Positions 9,423 to 17,032 of a stretch of 64,000 nucleotides of DNA are shown here, one piece after another. Each line of letters begins with the position of its first letter. Within the stretch, counting starts at the first letter, position 1. A program made the position numbers and the translations under genes. Origin of the DNA: DATBFG01 sp036558645 (GTDB lineage: Bacteria; Acidobacteriota; Terriglobia; Terriglobales; Acidobacteriaceae); NCBI GenBank assembly GCA_036558645.1, contig DATBFG010000072.1, positions 88,738 to 152,737 of the forward strand, in the 5' to 3' direction. A model generated the notes under the pieces. That model did not search any database. It was not told the origin of the DNA and saw only the letters and a program-made list of their open reading frames with translations.

Positions 9423-9706
9423 GGCTGGAATCTCAATTCAAGTGCGTTACGAGCATGTTATGAAGGGACGGTGTCAAGAGCCAAGTGACTACAGTAACCA
9501 GCTAGGACCCTTAACGGCTGATATCCCTTCCCAAAACAAAACCAGTTTGCTAGTGGAACATTCGGGCTGATATGCAACAGGAGCCGCAACTGAGGTGTCA
9601 TCCTGTGTTCGGTATTCTAGCAAAAAAACAACGAAGGTGCGCATTAGGACTGGAACTCCAGAATGCCTGCCAGGCGCGGCTTTTATGGATGGACGAAGCA
9701 GCGTGG

Positions 9707-10126
9707 CTAGACCAGGGGGTCTAGCTTTGGGGCATCGGGTTCCGGCTCAACCGACGGCGAAACCCGAGCGAAACCTTTGGCTACATCCAAGGCATTATTC
9801 CGTTCCGGCAAGAATTCATAACCGTCGAGCCGCACGGCCACTCCGCACTTGCTGCCGCCCGACGAAGATACCCGCGTGACTCTACCCTGACAGCGAACCC
9901 GCATATTCTCCGCGAGGGTGACCTCGGACGGCATCACCAGGGTCAGTTCAATTGTGTCTCCAGGAGCCAGCGGAAAGTCGGTATAGAGAAGCGCTCCTCG
10001 AGCACTCAGGTCCTGAGTGAAACCGCTTCCCTCCTGATCGCGGTTTGACAGCTTGATTCCCACGGGGAGATGAAATTCGAATCTCTGCGCCGCGCGCCTT
10101 TCGAGTTGAACCGGTTCCATGTTCAT
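9707..10126 (-). CDS. PilZ domain protein (putative c-di-GMP receptor)
   Basis: 139 residues forming a single PilZ domain. The c-di-GMP-binding RxxxR motif appears as ERRAAQRFEF near residues 9-18, and the second motif as DLSARGALL near 40-48. The C-terminal 30 residues are a Pro/Glu-rich tail. PilZ proteins bind cyclic di-GMP and modulate motility, exopolysaccharide or secretion. The start has a clear GGAGA 5 bases upstream. A diguanylate cyclase and a second PilZ gene are elsewhere in this window. It is divergent from the MFS gene across a 275-base gap. Confidence 0.88.
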   Translation of the reverse strand: MNMEPVQLERRAAQRFEFHLPVGIKLSNRDQEGSGFTQDLSARGALLYTDFPLAPGDTIELTLVMPSEVTLAENMRVRCQGRVTRVSSSGGSKCGVAVRLDGYEFLPERNNALDVAKGFARVSPSVEPEPDAPKLDPLV

Positions 10127-10401
10127 ACGTTCTCCACGCGGCTATGCCGTCTGGAAATGGGATGCAACTGGCGACACCGTGGGCCGGTTTCCTTTTCTAC
10201 ACGTGGATAACGGAACAAAACGGCTGGCTGGCATATCGGCCACTATACTAGCCAGGGCGGTGAGACCGTCCGAATCGGAGACAAATCTTAACCACGCAAA
10301 CTGTACCTCAGGTAGCTTTGCTTTGGAAGGAGTTAATTTCACCAGGCAAGGAGAAATTTCCTGGATGGAACATGGTAAGTGCTTGACGCATCGGCAGCAA
10401 T

Positions 10402-11793
10402 TTGAGCAGCATCAAAAACTTGAGACTGAACGTGCCTGATTTGACCAGCCCAAGCGGAAAGGGAAACGAAGCAAGCCCAAGTTATTCATCTTCCACAACA
10501 TCAGGCTCACTGCCTACGGTGCTGCGAGCCCTCAAGCATCGCAATTTCCAGCTTTTTTTCAGTGGGCAGCTGATTTCGCTGATTGGTACGTGGATGCAAA
10601 GTATCGGAGAGTCCTGGCTTGTTTACCGGCTGACTGGTTCCTCACTTTTGCTGGGATCAGTGGGTTTTGCCAGCCAGATTCCCGTTTTCCTCGTCGCCCC
10701 AATCGGCGGGATCGTGGCGGACCGGTATGATCGACGAAAGATCGTTATCGGCACGCAGATCGCCTCCATGCTACTGGCATCAACGCTGGCCACTCTCACG
10801 CTGACCCACACGATTCGCGTATGGCACATCTTCATCCTGGCATCGCTACTGGGCGTGGTGAATGCTTTCGATATTCCGGGGCGACAGGCCTTTCTGGTGG
10901 ATATGGTTGGCAAAGAAGACTTGATGAATGCGATCGCGCTCAACTCCTCCATGTTTAATGGTGCCCGTATCGTTGGCCCTGCGATAGGCGGAATTCTGGT
11001 TGCGCGTATTGGCGAGGGTTGGTGTTTCTTTTCAAACGCGGTGAGCTACATTGCGGTGATCATCGGGTTGGTTCTGATGCGGGTTTCGCGGCGCGAATAC
11101 AAGGGCCCTGCGGGGTCGCATTTGGCACACATCATTGAGGGTTTTCGCTTCGCGCGCCGCACTGGGCCTATTCGCGCCATCTTGCTGCTGCTGGGCTTGG
11201 TCAGCCTTGTGGCTATGCCTTACACGGTGCTTATGCCGATCTTCGCCGATCGCATCCTTCACGTCGGTGCGCGAGGCTTGGGAATTCTCATGGGGGCGAC
11301 CGGGGTGGGAGCCTTGCTGGGGGCGCTGACGCTGGCCTCCCGGACTGGGGTTCGCGGTCTTGGCCGCTGGGTGGCCTTCTCCTGTGGAGGGTTCGCCCTT
11401 TTTCTGGCGATGTTCTCTCTATCTCGCCTTTTTTGGCTTTCAGCCGGCCTGCTGGTGCCCGTGGGGTTCTGCATGATGCTGCAGATGTCCTCGTCCAACA
11501 CCCTGATCCAGTCCATGGTCCCTGACCAGCTGCGGGGACGCGTCATGGCGCTTTATTCCATGATGTTCATGGGCATGGCTCCGTTCGGTGCATTTTTCGG
11601 AGGCGCATTGGCCGACCGCATCGGCGCGCCGCGGACCATCCTGTTAGGAGCTGTGGCGGCGGTGGGCGGCGCGATCTGGTTTGGTTGGAAATTGCCACAA
11701 ATCCGTGTGGAAGCTCGTAGGCTGATTGTGGCGCAAGCTATTGCTGGGGGGGAACCTGCCGTCGAAATGACGACTCGAGTGGTGGAAGATTGA
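10402..11793 (+). CDS. MFS transporter, EntS/MFS_3-type exporter
   Basis: 463 residues with about 12 hydrophobic segments. After a hydrophilic N-terminus of about 40 residues comes ALKHRNFQLFFSGQLISLIGTWMQSIGESWLVYRL, characteristic of the MFS_3 group that includes enterobactin exporter EntS and macrolide efflux proteins. The inter-helix motif GGIVADRYDRRK sits near residues 100-112 and the second-half equivalent GRVMALYSMMFMGMAPFG near 370. Substrate cannot be read from sequence. The start is uncertain: the frame opens with TTG at 10402 without a good ribosome binding site, and further TTG and GTG codons follow within 40 bases. Confidence 0.83.
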   Translation: MSSIKNLRLNVPDLTSPSGKGNEASPSYSSSTTSGSLPTVLRALKHRNFQLFFSGQLISLIGTWMQSIGESWLVYRLTGSSLLLGSVGFASQIPVFLVAPIGGIVADRYDRRKIVIGTQIASMLLASTLATLTLTHTIRVWHIFILASLLGVVNAFDIPGRQAFLVDMVGKEDLMNAIALNSSMFNGARIVGPAIGGILVARIGEGWCFFSNAVSYIAVIIGLVLMRVSRREYKGPAGSHLAHIIEGFRFARRTGPIRAILLLLGLVSLVAMPYTVLMPIFADRILHVGARGLGILMGATGVGALLGALTLASRTGVRGLGRWVAFSCGGFALFLAMFSLSRLFWLSAGLLVPVGFCMMLQMSSSNTLIQSMVPDQLRGRVMALYSMMFMGMAPFGAFFGGALADRIGAPRTILLGAVAAVGGAIWFGWKLPQIRVEARRLIVAQAIAGGEPAVEMTTRVVED

Positions 11794-11940
11794 TAAAGAC
11801 AATGTGTGAATGGATGATTAGGAGTATTTGCCAGCGATTGGCGTGATGCGGCATCCTTTTTTCGCAATCGATTGGGACATTCTGTCTTCTCGTACGTATA
11901 TATCTGGTATTCCATTTTTCGTCCGTCGCGAAGGGGAAAG

Positions 11941-13266
11941 ATGATGAGGCACTCCCAGCTGTTCTGCAGCTTGGCGTTAATCTCGCTGTTGTTACTGCCG
12001 TTCTTCGTTATTGCACAGCCGACACCGGGTCAGCGTCCGGCCACGGCCACACCCGATGTAATTCCAATTCCTCCGGAAGCGAAGGCCTCGCCGGATTTCA
12101 ATGTTGACGCCGCAACCAATGCCTATCTGGCGCAGATGCCCGCTGAGTCACGAGCGAAGTCCGATGCATACTTTGAGGGCGGATACTGGCTGATTCTCTG
12201 GGACTTTTTGTACGGCGCGGCTATCAGCCTTTTATTGCTAAATCTGCGCTGGTCGGCGAAGATGCGCGACCTTGCCGAGCGCGTCACCAGGTTCAAGTGG
12301 GTGCACACATTCGTCTATTGGGCGGAATACTTAATTGTGACAACGATACTAGGGTTTCCGCTTGCCGTTTATGAGGGCTTCACACGCGAATGGAAGTATG
12401 GTTTGGCGACGCAAACATTCGGGCAATGGATGGGAGATCAGGTCAAGGGGTTACTGGTTGCATTGATTCTCGGTGGGGTTCTGGTTGTTCCCTTGTTCGG
12501 AATCGTGCGCAAGACCCAGCGCACATGGTGGGCCTGGGGCGCGCTTGTCTTCACGGTCTTCACCGCTTTTGTCGCGCTGATCGCGCCTGTGTTCATTTTT
12601 CCGATTTTCAACAAGATCACAAAATTGGAAGATCCGAAGGTGACAATCCCCATCCTCAGTATGGCCCGTGCTAATGGGATCCCAGCGCACGATGTCTATG
12701 AGATCGATGCTTCCCGGCAGACAACGCGCATGAGCGCGAACGTGAGCGGTGTTGGCAACACGATGCGTATCACGATGAATGACAACCTGCTGAAGCGAGG
12801 ATCGCTGGAAGAGATCGAATCCGTCATGGGACATGAGATGGGCCACTATGTCCTGAACCATGTGTACAAGGGGATTGTTTTCTTCGGCGTCATGTATTTC
12901 ATCGGCTTTGGGTTGCTATATGTTGCGATCAACCGTTCGTTAGCACGCTGGGGCGAAAAGTGGCAGATTCGCGGCATCGGTGACACGGCCGTCTTGCCAT
13001 TGGTAGCGCTTTGGGCTACTTTCTTTTCTTTTCTCGCCACTCCGGTGCAGAACACACTCATTCGAGTACAGGAGCATGAGGCCGATATGTATGGGTTGAA
13101 CGCCAGCGCACAGCCCGATGGGTTTGCACAGGCTGCGATTCACCTAGGGGAGTATAGAAAGATGAGCCCGGGAAAATGGGAAGAGATTATTCTCTTTGAT
13201 CATCCCAGCGGACGGAATCGCATTCACGACGCTATGCAATGGAAGGCGGAACACTTGAAACAATGA
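11941..13266 (+). CDS. M48 family membrane zinc metalloprotease (Ste24/CAAX protease-like)
   Basis: 441 residues. A signal or anchor segment (SQLFCSLALISLLLLPFFVIA) and several further membrane spans precede the zinc motif HEMGH at residues 298-302 in ESVMGHEMGHYVLNH. The third ligand is probably the Glu in QEHEADMYG near 380. This arrangement is that of Ste24-type proteases, which in bacteria degrade or process membrane proteins. The start at 11941 has AAGGGGAAAG directly upstream; a longer in-frame ATG at 11872 lacks this. It stands alone between the MFS gene and the RAYT locus; the first REP hairpin begins 3 bases after its stop. Confidence 0.87.
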   Translation: MMRHSQLFCSLALISLLLLPFFVIAQPTPGQRPATATPDVIPIPPEAKASPDFNVDAATNAYLAQMPAESRAKSDAYFEGGYWLILWDFLYGAAISLLLLNLRWSAKMRDLAERVTRFKWVHTFVYWAEYLIVTTILGFPLAVYEGFTREWKYGLATQTFGQWMGDQVKGLLVALILGGVLVVPLFGIVRKTQRTWWAWGALVFTVFTAFVALIAPVFIFPIFNKITKLEDPKVTIPILSMARANGIPAHDVYEIDASRQTTRMSANVSGVGNTMRITMNDNLLKRGSLEEIESVMGHEMGHYVLNHVYKGIVFFGVMYFIGFGLLYVAINRSLARWGEKWQIRGIGDTAVLPLVALWATFFSFLATPVQNTLIRVQEHEADMYGLNASAQPDGFAQAAIHLGEYRKMSPGKWEEIILFDHPSGRNRIHDAMQWKAEHLKQ

Positions 13267-13268
13267 AG

Positions 13269-13290
13269 GCCGGCGGGACGCCGGCGCTAC
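13269..13290 (-). repeat. REP-type hairpin 1
   Basis: Minus-strand reading: GTAGC followed by GCCGGCG-TCC-CGCCGGC, a 7-bp perfect stem with a 3-base loop. It is the partner of the hairpin at 13373-13394 in inverted orientation, 82 bases away, so together they form a REPIN-like doublet directly downstream of the M48 protease gene. GTAG next to the hairpin foot is the arrangement recognised by REP-associated tyrosine transposases. Confidence 0.85.
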
Positions 13291-13372
13291 GTCGGGATTA
13301 GCCCGCGATGATGAGTCGGCACAACGGCGATGTTACCGAGAAATGTGGTTGTCGCCGTGCATGTTAAGTCAG

Positions 13373-13394
13373 GTAGCGCCGGCGTCTCGCCGGC
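13373..13394 (+). repeat. REP-type hairpin 2
   Basis: Plus-strand reading: GTAGC followed by GCCGGCG-TCT-CGCCGGC. It is identical to hairpin 3 (opposite strand) and differs from hairpin 1 by one loop base. It ends 4 bases before the stop codon of the transposase gene and points away from hairpin 1. Confidence 0.85.
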
Positions 13395-13398
13395 ACCA

Positions 13399-14007
13399 CT
13401 ATGTTGTAGGAGCCGAGCGAATCCAAATCCAACGCCACCCGTGGAGCTTTGCCTTGACAGGATTTTCCACGACGTAGCGAACAACTCTTTCCAGGTCGGC
13501 CTCGTTTCTCACCACGTGATCGTAGTATTCGCGTTGCCAAAATTCTCCACCACGATTCAATGTTTCATTGATTTTCTTAGCGGTGAATGATTTCCACGAG
13601 TGAAGGACAGACGATAGGGCAGTGTGCCTCTCGAGCTTAAGAACGACGTGCACATGATTTGGCATGATGCACCAGGCGATTAGCTGATAGCGTTCTCCAT
13701 CGAAATGCCGAAGTGCTTCTGCAACTACTGCGGCAATATTCGGCTTGGCTAAATGGCACGCGCCCTCTCCGGCGTCCAGATATTTGTCTACCACTTGCAG
13801 GCGGGCGAGACGATGCTCTTCCGAAATGTTTAACTGCCGATCGTTTTGTTCCGCGGTACGAAGAATGTCTTCACGTAGCGACTCCAGATACGAGACGACT
13901 TTCGCAGGTAGGGCGTCTGCTGTGCGGAAGGTGACGAAATAGACAGAACCAGTTCTTTCCCAATGCGGAAGATAACCACGCGAGCGTATGTTGATGTCCT
14001 CGGACAT
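13399..14007 (-). CDS. REP-associated tyrosine transposase (RAYT, Y1/HUH family)
   Basis: 202 residues. The HUH motif is PNHVHVVLKLE near residues 117-127. The catalytic tyrosine is in the region REYYDHVVRNEADLERVVRYVVENPVKA near 160-187. N-terminal YFVTFRTADALP is typical of TnpA_REP proteins. These single-copy domesticated relatives of IS200/IS605 transposases nick REP hairpins and are thought to spread them. REP hairpins with a GTAG foot lie immediately on both sides (13373-13394 and 14013-14034), with a further one at 13269-13290, which supports the assignment. The ATG at 14007 is 6 bases from hairpin 3, so the hairpin occupies the leader region. Confidence 0.9.
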   Translation of the reverse strand: MSEDINIRSRGYLPHWERTGSVYFVTFRTADALPAKVVSYLESLREDILRTAEQNDRQLNISEEHRLARLQVVDKYLDAGEGACHLAKPNIAAVVAEALRHFDGERYQLIAWCIMPNHVHVVLKLERHTALSSVLHSWKSFTAKKINETLNRGGEFWQREYYDHVVRNEADLERVVRYVVENPVKAKLHGWRWIWIRSAPTT

Positions 14008-14012
14008 GAGTT

Positions 14013-14034
14013 GCCGGCGAGACGCCGGCGCTAC
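14013..14034 (-). repeat. REP-type hairpin 3 (5' side of the RAYT gene)
   Basis: Minus-strand reading: GTAGC followed by GCCGGCG-TCT-CGCCGGC, identical to hairpin 2. It lies between the 2-oxoacid oxidoreductase gamma gene and the RAYT start, and in mRNA would fold just in front of the RAYT start codon. Confidence 0.85.
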
Positions 14035-14052
14035 GTCTCGGTGGAAGGGGCT

Positions 14053-14649
14053 CTACTCTTGCGAAAAGTCGGCGGCACTATCTATCCCAGCATATGCAAG
14101 TGAGCCATCCTGTGTTGCATTTCCGTAGGCAAGTCCTCTCTCAAAGGCCTGCAGATTCAATTCACGAAAGCTTGGTGGCACCGAGTCCGCCACGGCCATG
14201 CGAACTGCCTCGGCTGAGAGCAGTCCTGTCGAAGCCGTCACAAATCCCACCATCACCGCGTTGAGCACCATCCGCTTTCCAAGTTCTTCTGCGATGCGCG
14301 TGGCAGGAATGCTGAGAACCTTGACCTCTGGCGGGAGTTGGGTGACCCGCACCAGGTCTTGCTCGACGATCAAGGTGCCACCGTGCTTCAACTCGGGAGC
14401 GAATCTTCCGTAGGCTTCCTGTGACATGACAACAAGAATGTCCGGATGCGTGACGTAGGGATAGAGAACCGGTGTGTCGGAAATGATGAGTTGGGCGCTA
14501 CACGCTCCGCCACGCGCTTCGGGGCCGAAGCTCTGTGTCATGGTAGCGAAACCTTCTTGGTAGATCGATGCCGCCTTGCCCAGGATGATTGCGGATAAGA
14601 TCACGCCCTGGCCACCGAAGCCCGCGATGCGAATCTCTGTCAGCTGCAT
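14053..14649 (-). CDS. korC: 2-oxoacid:ferredoxin oxidoreductase gamma subunit
   Basis: 198 residues. The start IRIAGFGGQGVILSAIILGKAA is the standard N-terminus of the gamma subunit of 2-oxoglutarate/pyruvate ferredoxin oxidoreductases, and SFGPEARGGACSAQLIIS near 45-62 is also conserved. The enzyme decarboxylates a 2-oxoacid to the acyl-CoA and reduces ferredoxin. Which 2-oxoacid cannot be proved by eye; the four-subunit order ferredoxin-alpha-beta-gamma is that of Kor enzymes. The start was set at 14649, one base after the beta-subunit stop, indicating coupled translation; an in-frame start at 14685 would overlap beta. Confidence 0.86.
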   Translation of the reverse strand: MQLTEIRIAGFGGQGVILSAIILGKAASIYQEGFATMTQSFGPEARGGACSAQLIISDTPVLYPYVTHPDILVVMSQEAYGRFAPELKHGGTLIVEQDLVRVTQLPPEVKVLSIPATRIAEELGKRMVLNAVMVGFVTASTGLLSAEAVRMAVADSVPPSFRELNLQAFERGLAYGNATQDGSLAYAGIDSAADFSQE

Positions 14650-14650
14650 A

Positions 14651-15505
14651 TCATCTCTTCTCTTCTTGCTCGACGTATCGATCACCCAAGGATTCCGAAA
14701 GCCGATTATGTACCAAGCCCTGGTAGTCAGGGCGGTCGCAATCTACAAATTTGCCGACGATGATTTCACCGGTCATGGTGAGGCCTACGTCGCTGGTTCG
14801 TGCACCATTGCACACCTTGCTCTTTTCTTTGTAGTACTTCATGGTGTCCAGTCCATCGCCGAGCTTGTTGCGTCTTTGATAAAGCGTCGGACAGGGCGAG
14901 ATGATTTCAATGAATGAGAAGCCTTTCTTGCGGAAGGCTTCGCTCATGGCGCGTGCGAGTTGACGGACATGAAATGTTGTCCAGCGAGCCACGTAGACCG
15001 CGCCGGCTGCTTCCACGAGGTGGGGGAGGTTGAATGCTGGTTCGCAAGTTCCGTAGGGCGATGTCGATGTGATGGCGTGATCTGGGGTCGTGGGTGCGGT
15101 CTGGCCGCCCGTCATGGCGTAAATCAGATTGTTCACACAGATGACCTTGAGATCGATGTTGCGACGGGCAGCATGAATCAGGTGATTGCCGCCAATTGCC
15201 GAGAGATCGCCATCCCCTGAATACACCACGACATTAAGTTTGGGATTGGCGAGCTTCAATCCTGTGGCGAAGGGAATGGCGCGTCCATGCGTGGTGTGAA
15301 ATGAGTCGAGTTTCACGTAGCCAGCGACGCGTCCGGTGCAGCCGATACCGGAGACCAGGGCGACATTCTGGAGATCAGCTTTCGATTCGATGAGCGCCCG
15401 CGCAAAGCAATTCACGGTAGTTCCGATGCCGCATCCGGGACACCATATGTGGGGCATGCGATCCGTGCGGAGGAAAGCCTCGACTGGATTGTCCACAGTG
15501 CTCAT
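14651..15505 (-). CDS. korB: 2-oxoacid:ferredoxin oxidoreductase beta subunit (ThDP-binding)
   Basis: 284 residues. The thiamine diphosphate/Mg motif is VVYSGDGDLSAIGGNHLIHAARRNIDLKVICVNN, preceded by the conserved HIWCPGCGIGTTVN, whose cysteines help hold an Fe-S cluster, and GRAIPFATGLKLANP. ATG at 15505 overlaps the alpha-subunit stop by 4 bases (ATGA), with GGAGG 8 bases upstream; the longer open frame to 15706 is only the alpha gene read in another frame. It forms the catalytic core with the alpha subunit. Confidence 0.9.
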   Translation of the reverse strand: MSTVDNPVEAFLRTDRMPHIWCPGCGIGTTVNCFARALIESKADLQNVALVSGIGCTGRVAGYVKLDSFHTTHGRAIPFATGLKLANPKLNVVVYSGDGDLSAIGGNHLIHAARRNIDLKVICVNNLIYAMTGGQTAPTTPDHAITSTSPYGTCEPAFNLPHLVEAAGAVYVARWTTFHVRQLARAMSEAFRKKGFSFIEIISPCPTLYQRRNKLGDGLDTMKYYKEKSKVCNGARTSDVGLTMTGEIIVGKFVDCDRPDYQGLVHNRLSESLGDRYVEQEEKR

Positions 15506-16659
15506 CGACTCGCCTCCACGATCACATTCAAGATGTCTGCCGGACTGTGTACGCTTCCGCCCGCGTGCGGAACTGGGAACGTTCGTGCCCGTCCAGCCGC
15601 TGCGCGCTCGACCTCGTGAACCATCTGTCCGAGATTGAGTTCCGGAACTACGAATGCCTTGACGGTTTTTGAGAGTTCCCGAATGCGCTTCTCTGGGAAC
15701 GGCCAAGCCGTCAGCAGGCGCAGCTTTCCGACGCGCAGTCCCTGGCCTCGTGCCAAGTCGATTGCCCGCTGCGCAACGCGAGAGGTAATTCCGTAGGAGA
15801 CGACCACTACATCCGCTCCGTCCGTGGCCTCTTCTTCAATGCGAACGATGCGATCGGCGGCGTTGCGAATCTTGTTTTGCAGACGTTTGATTAATTTGTC
15901 CTGAACGGTTGGAGTCATGTTGGGATATCCACGTTCGTCGTGAGTCAGTCCGGTTACATGGAATTTGTATCCCTCTCCAGCATGCGCCATTTCGGGGACG
16001 AGATCGCCATTTGAGGCATAGGGAAGATACTCTTCGATAGAGACCTTGGTGTGACGGCGGGGAGTAACCTCGATCAGCTCTGCCGGCGGAATGACGACCT
16101 TCTCCGTCATGTGCCCGACAACTTCGTCCATCATGAACATGACAGGGACGCGAAATTCTTCCGCCAGGTTGAACGCTGTGATCGTAAGGTCGAAGCATTC
16201 CTGAGGAGAGTTTGGACAGAGCGCGATGATCTCGTAGTCTCCGTGCGAACCCCAGCGCGCCTGCATCATGTCGGCCTGGGCTGGAAGAGTGGGAAGTCCC
16301 GTGGAAGGCCCGCCACGCTGCACGTCCACGAACACGCAGGGTGTCTCCGTCATCGCGGCATATCCGATGTGCTCCATCATGAGCGAGAAGCCGGGGCCTG
16401 ACGTGACCGTAAATGCCTTCGCTCCGCCCCACACTGCGCCTTGTAATGCGATGGAGGCTGCGAGTTCGTCTTCCATCTGAATGAAATTTCCGCCTACGGT
16501 GGGGACGCGAGCGGCAAAGCGCTCCACAACCTCAGTAGAAGGCGTGATCGGGTAACCTGAGGCGAAACGGGCTCCTGCGGCGAGTGCACCTTCACAACAG
16601 GCGTGATCGCCATCGAGGAAATGTGTGCCTGTTAAAACTCCGTGCGGATCCGCCTTCAC
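15502..16659 (-). CDS. korA: 2-oxoacid:ferredoxin oxidoreductase alpha subunit
   Basis: 385 residues. GALAAGARFASGYPITPSTEVVERFA and FIQMEDELAASIALQGAVWGGAKAFTVTSGPGFSLMMEHIGYAAMTETPCVFVDVQRGGPSTGLPT are split here only for reference: the first lies near residues 25-50, the second near 59-125, and both are hallmarks of the alpha subunit, which binds the pyrophosphate side of ThDP and forms the dimer. The C-terminal domain II (residues 275-385) is present, so the subunit is full length. It overlaps the ferredoxin gene by 4 bases (ATGA), so the four genes are one operon. Confidence 0.9.
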   Translation of the reverse strand: MKADPHGVLTGTHFLDGDHACCEGALAAGARFASGYPITPSTEVVERFAARVPTVGGNFIQMEDELAASIALQGAVWGGAKAFTVTSGPGFSLMMEHIGYAAMTETPCVFVDVQRGGPSTGLPTLPAQADMMQARWGSHGDYEIIALCPNSPQECFDLTITAFNLAEEFRVPVMFMMDEVVGHMTEKVVIPPAELIEVTPRRHTKVSIEEYLPYASNGDLVPEMAHAGEGYKFHVTGLTHDERGYPNMTPTVQDKLIKRLQNKIRNAADRIVRIEEEATDGADVVVVSYGITSRVAQRAIDLARGQGLRVGKLRLLTAWPFPEKRIRELSKTVKAFVVPELNLGQMVHEVERAAAGRARTFPVPHAGGSVHSPADILNVIVEASR

Positions 16660-16883
16660 TTTTCACCTCCAGGGATGCGGGTGCCGTGGATGGCGAAATC
16701 CGGGCAATACATTCCACAGAGATCGCAACCACTACACTTCTCGGGATGAACGACATGCGGCGGATGGTATCCCTTGGAATTGAAGGCCGAGGAGAGCGCA
16801 AGCACTTTGGTGGGACAAAACTCCACGCAAAATTGGCATGCCTTGCAACGCTCGACGATGATGGAAACCCGTCCTTTTGGCAC
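16656..16883 (-). CDS. korD: Ferredoxin-type delta subunit, two [4Fe-4S] motifs
   Basis: 75 residues with two clear cluster motifs, CKACQFCVEFCP near residues 13-24 and CSGCDLCGMYCP near 49-60, the layout of a bacterial 2[4Fe-4S] ferredoxin. As the first gene of the korDABC cluster it is presumably the intramolecular electron acceptor of the oxidoreductase. Its stop overlaps the korA start by 4 bases. An operon promoter must lie in 16884-16978; no convincing -35/-10 pair was identified there. Confidence 0.9.
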   Translation of the reverse strand: MPKGRVSIIVERCKACQFCVEFCPTKVLALSSAFNSKGYHPPHVVHPEKCSGCDLCGMYCPDFAIHGTRIPGGEK

Positions 16884-16978
16884 GTATCCCCCTGCTTTCG
16901 AAGGTGAATAAATTATCGAGGCGATCTCTCTCAGTGTGGTGTGATGGCGGTCACGAACCGATGTGACCGAGAGAGCAC

Positions 16979-17008
16979 GAAAAAACGGCTCCGGAAGTCC
17001 GGAGCCGT
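16979..17008 (-). terminator. Rho-independent terminator of the TonB-dependent receptor gene
   Basis: A perfect 11-bp inverted repeat (ACGGCTCCGGA / TCCGGAGCCGT, bases 16985-16995 and 16998-17008) is followed on the minus strand by a run of six T. It starts 24 bases after the receptor stop codon and ends before the kor operon. Confidence 0.9.
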
Positions 17009-17032
17009 CTGAAGTTGAAACCTTCCTTCAGC

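Noticed and set aside
10142..10342. 66-codon minus frame between the PilZ and MFS genes
   Set aside because: No ribosome binding site and no recognisable feature; probably chance.
13399..14007. Intact insertion sequence of the IS200 type
   Set aside because: The gene has single-copy RAYT features with REP hairpins; no IS ends, TnpB or target duplication are visible, so it is annotated as RAYT, not as an IS.
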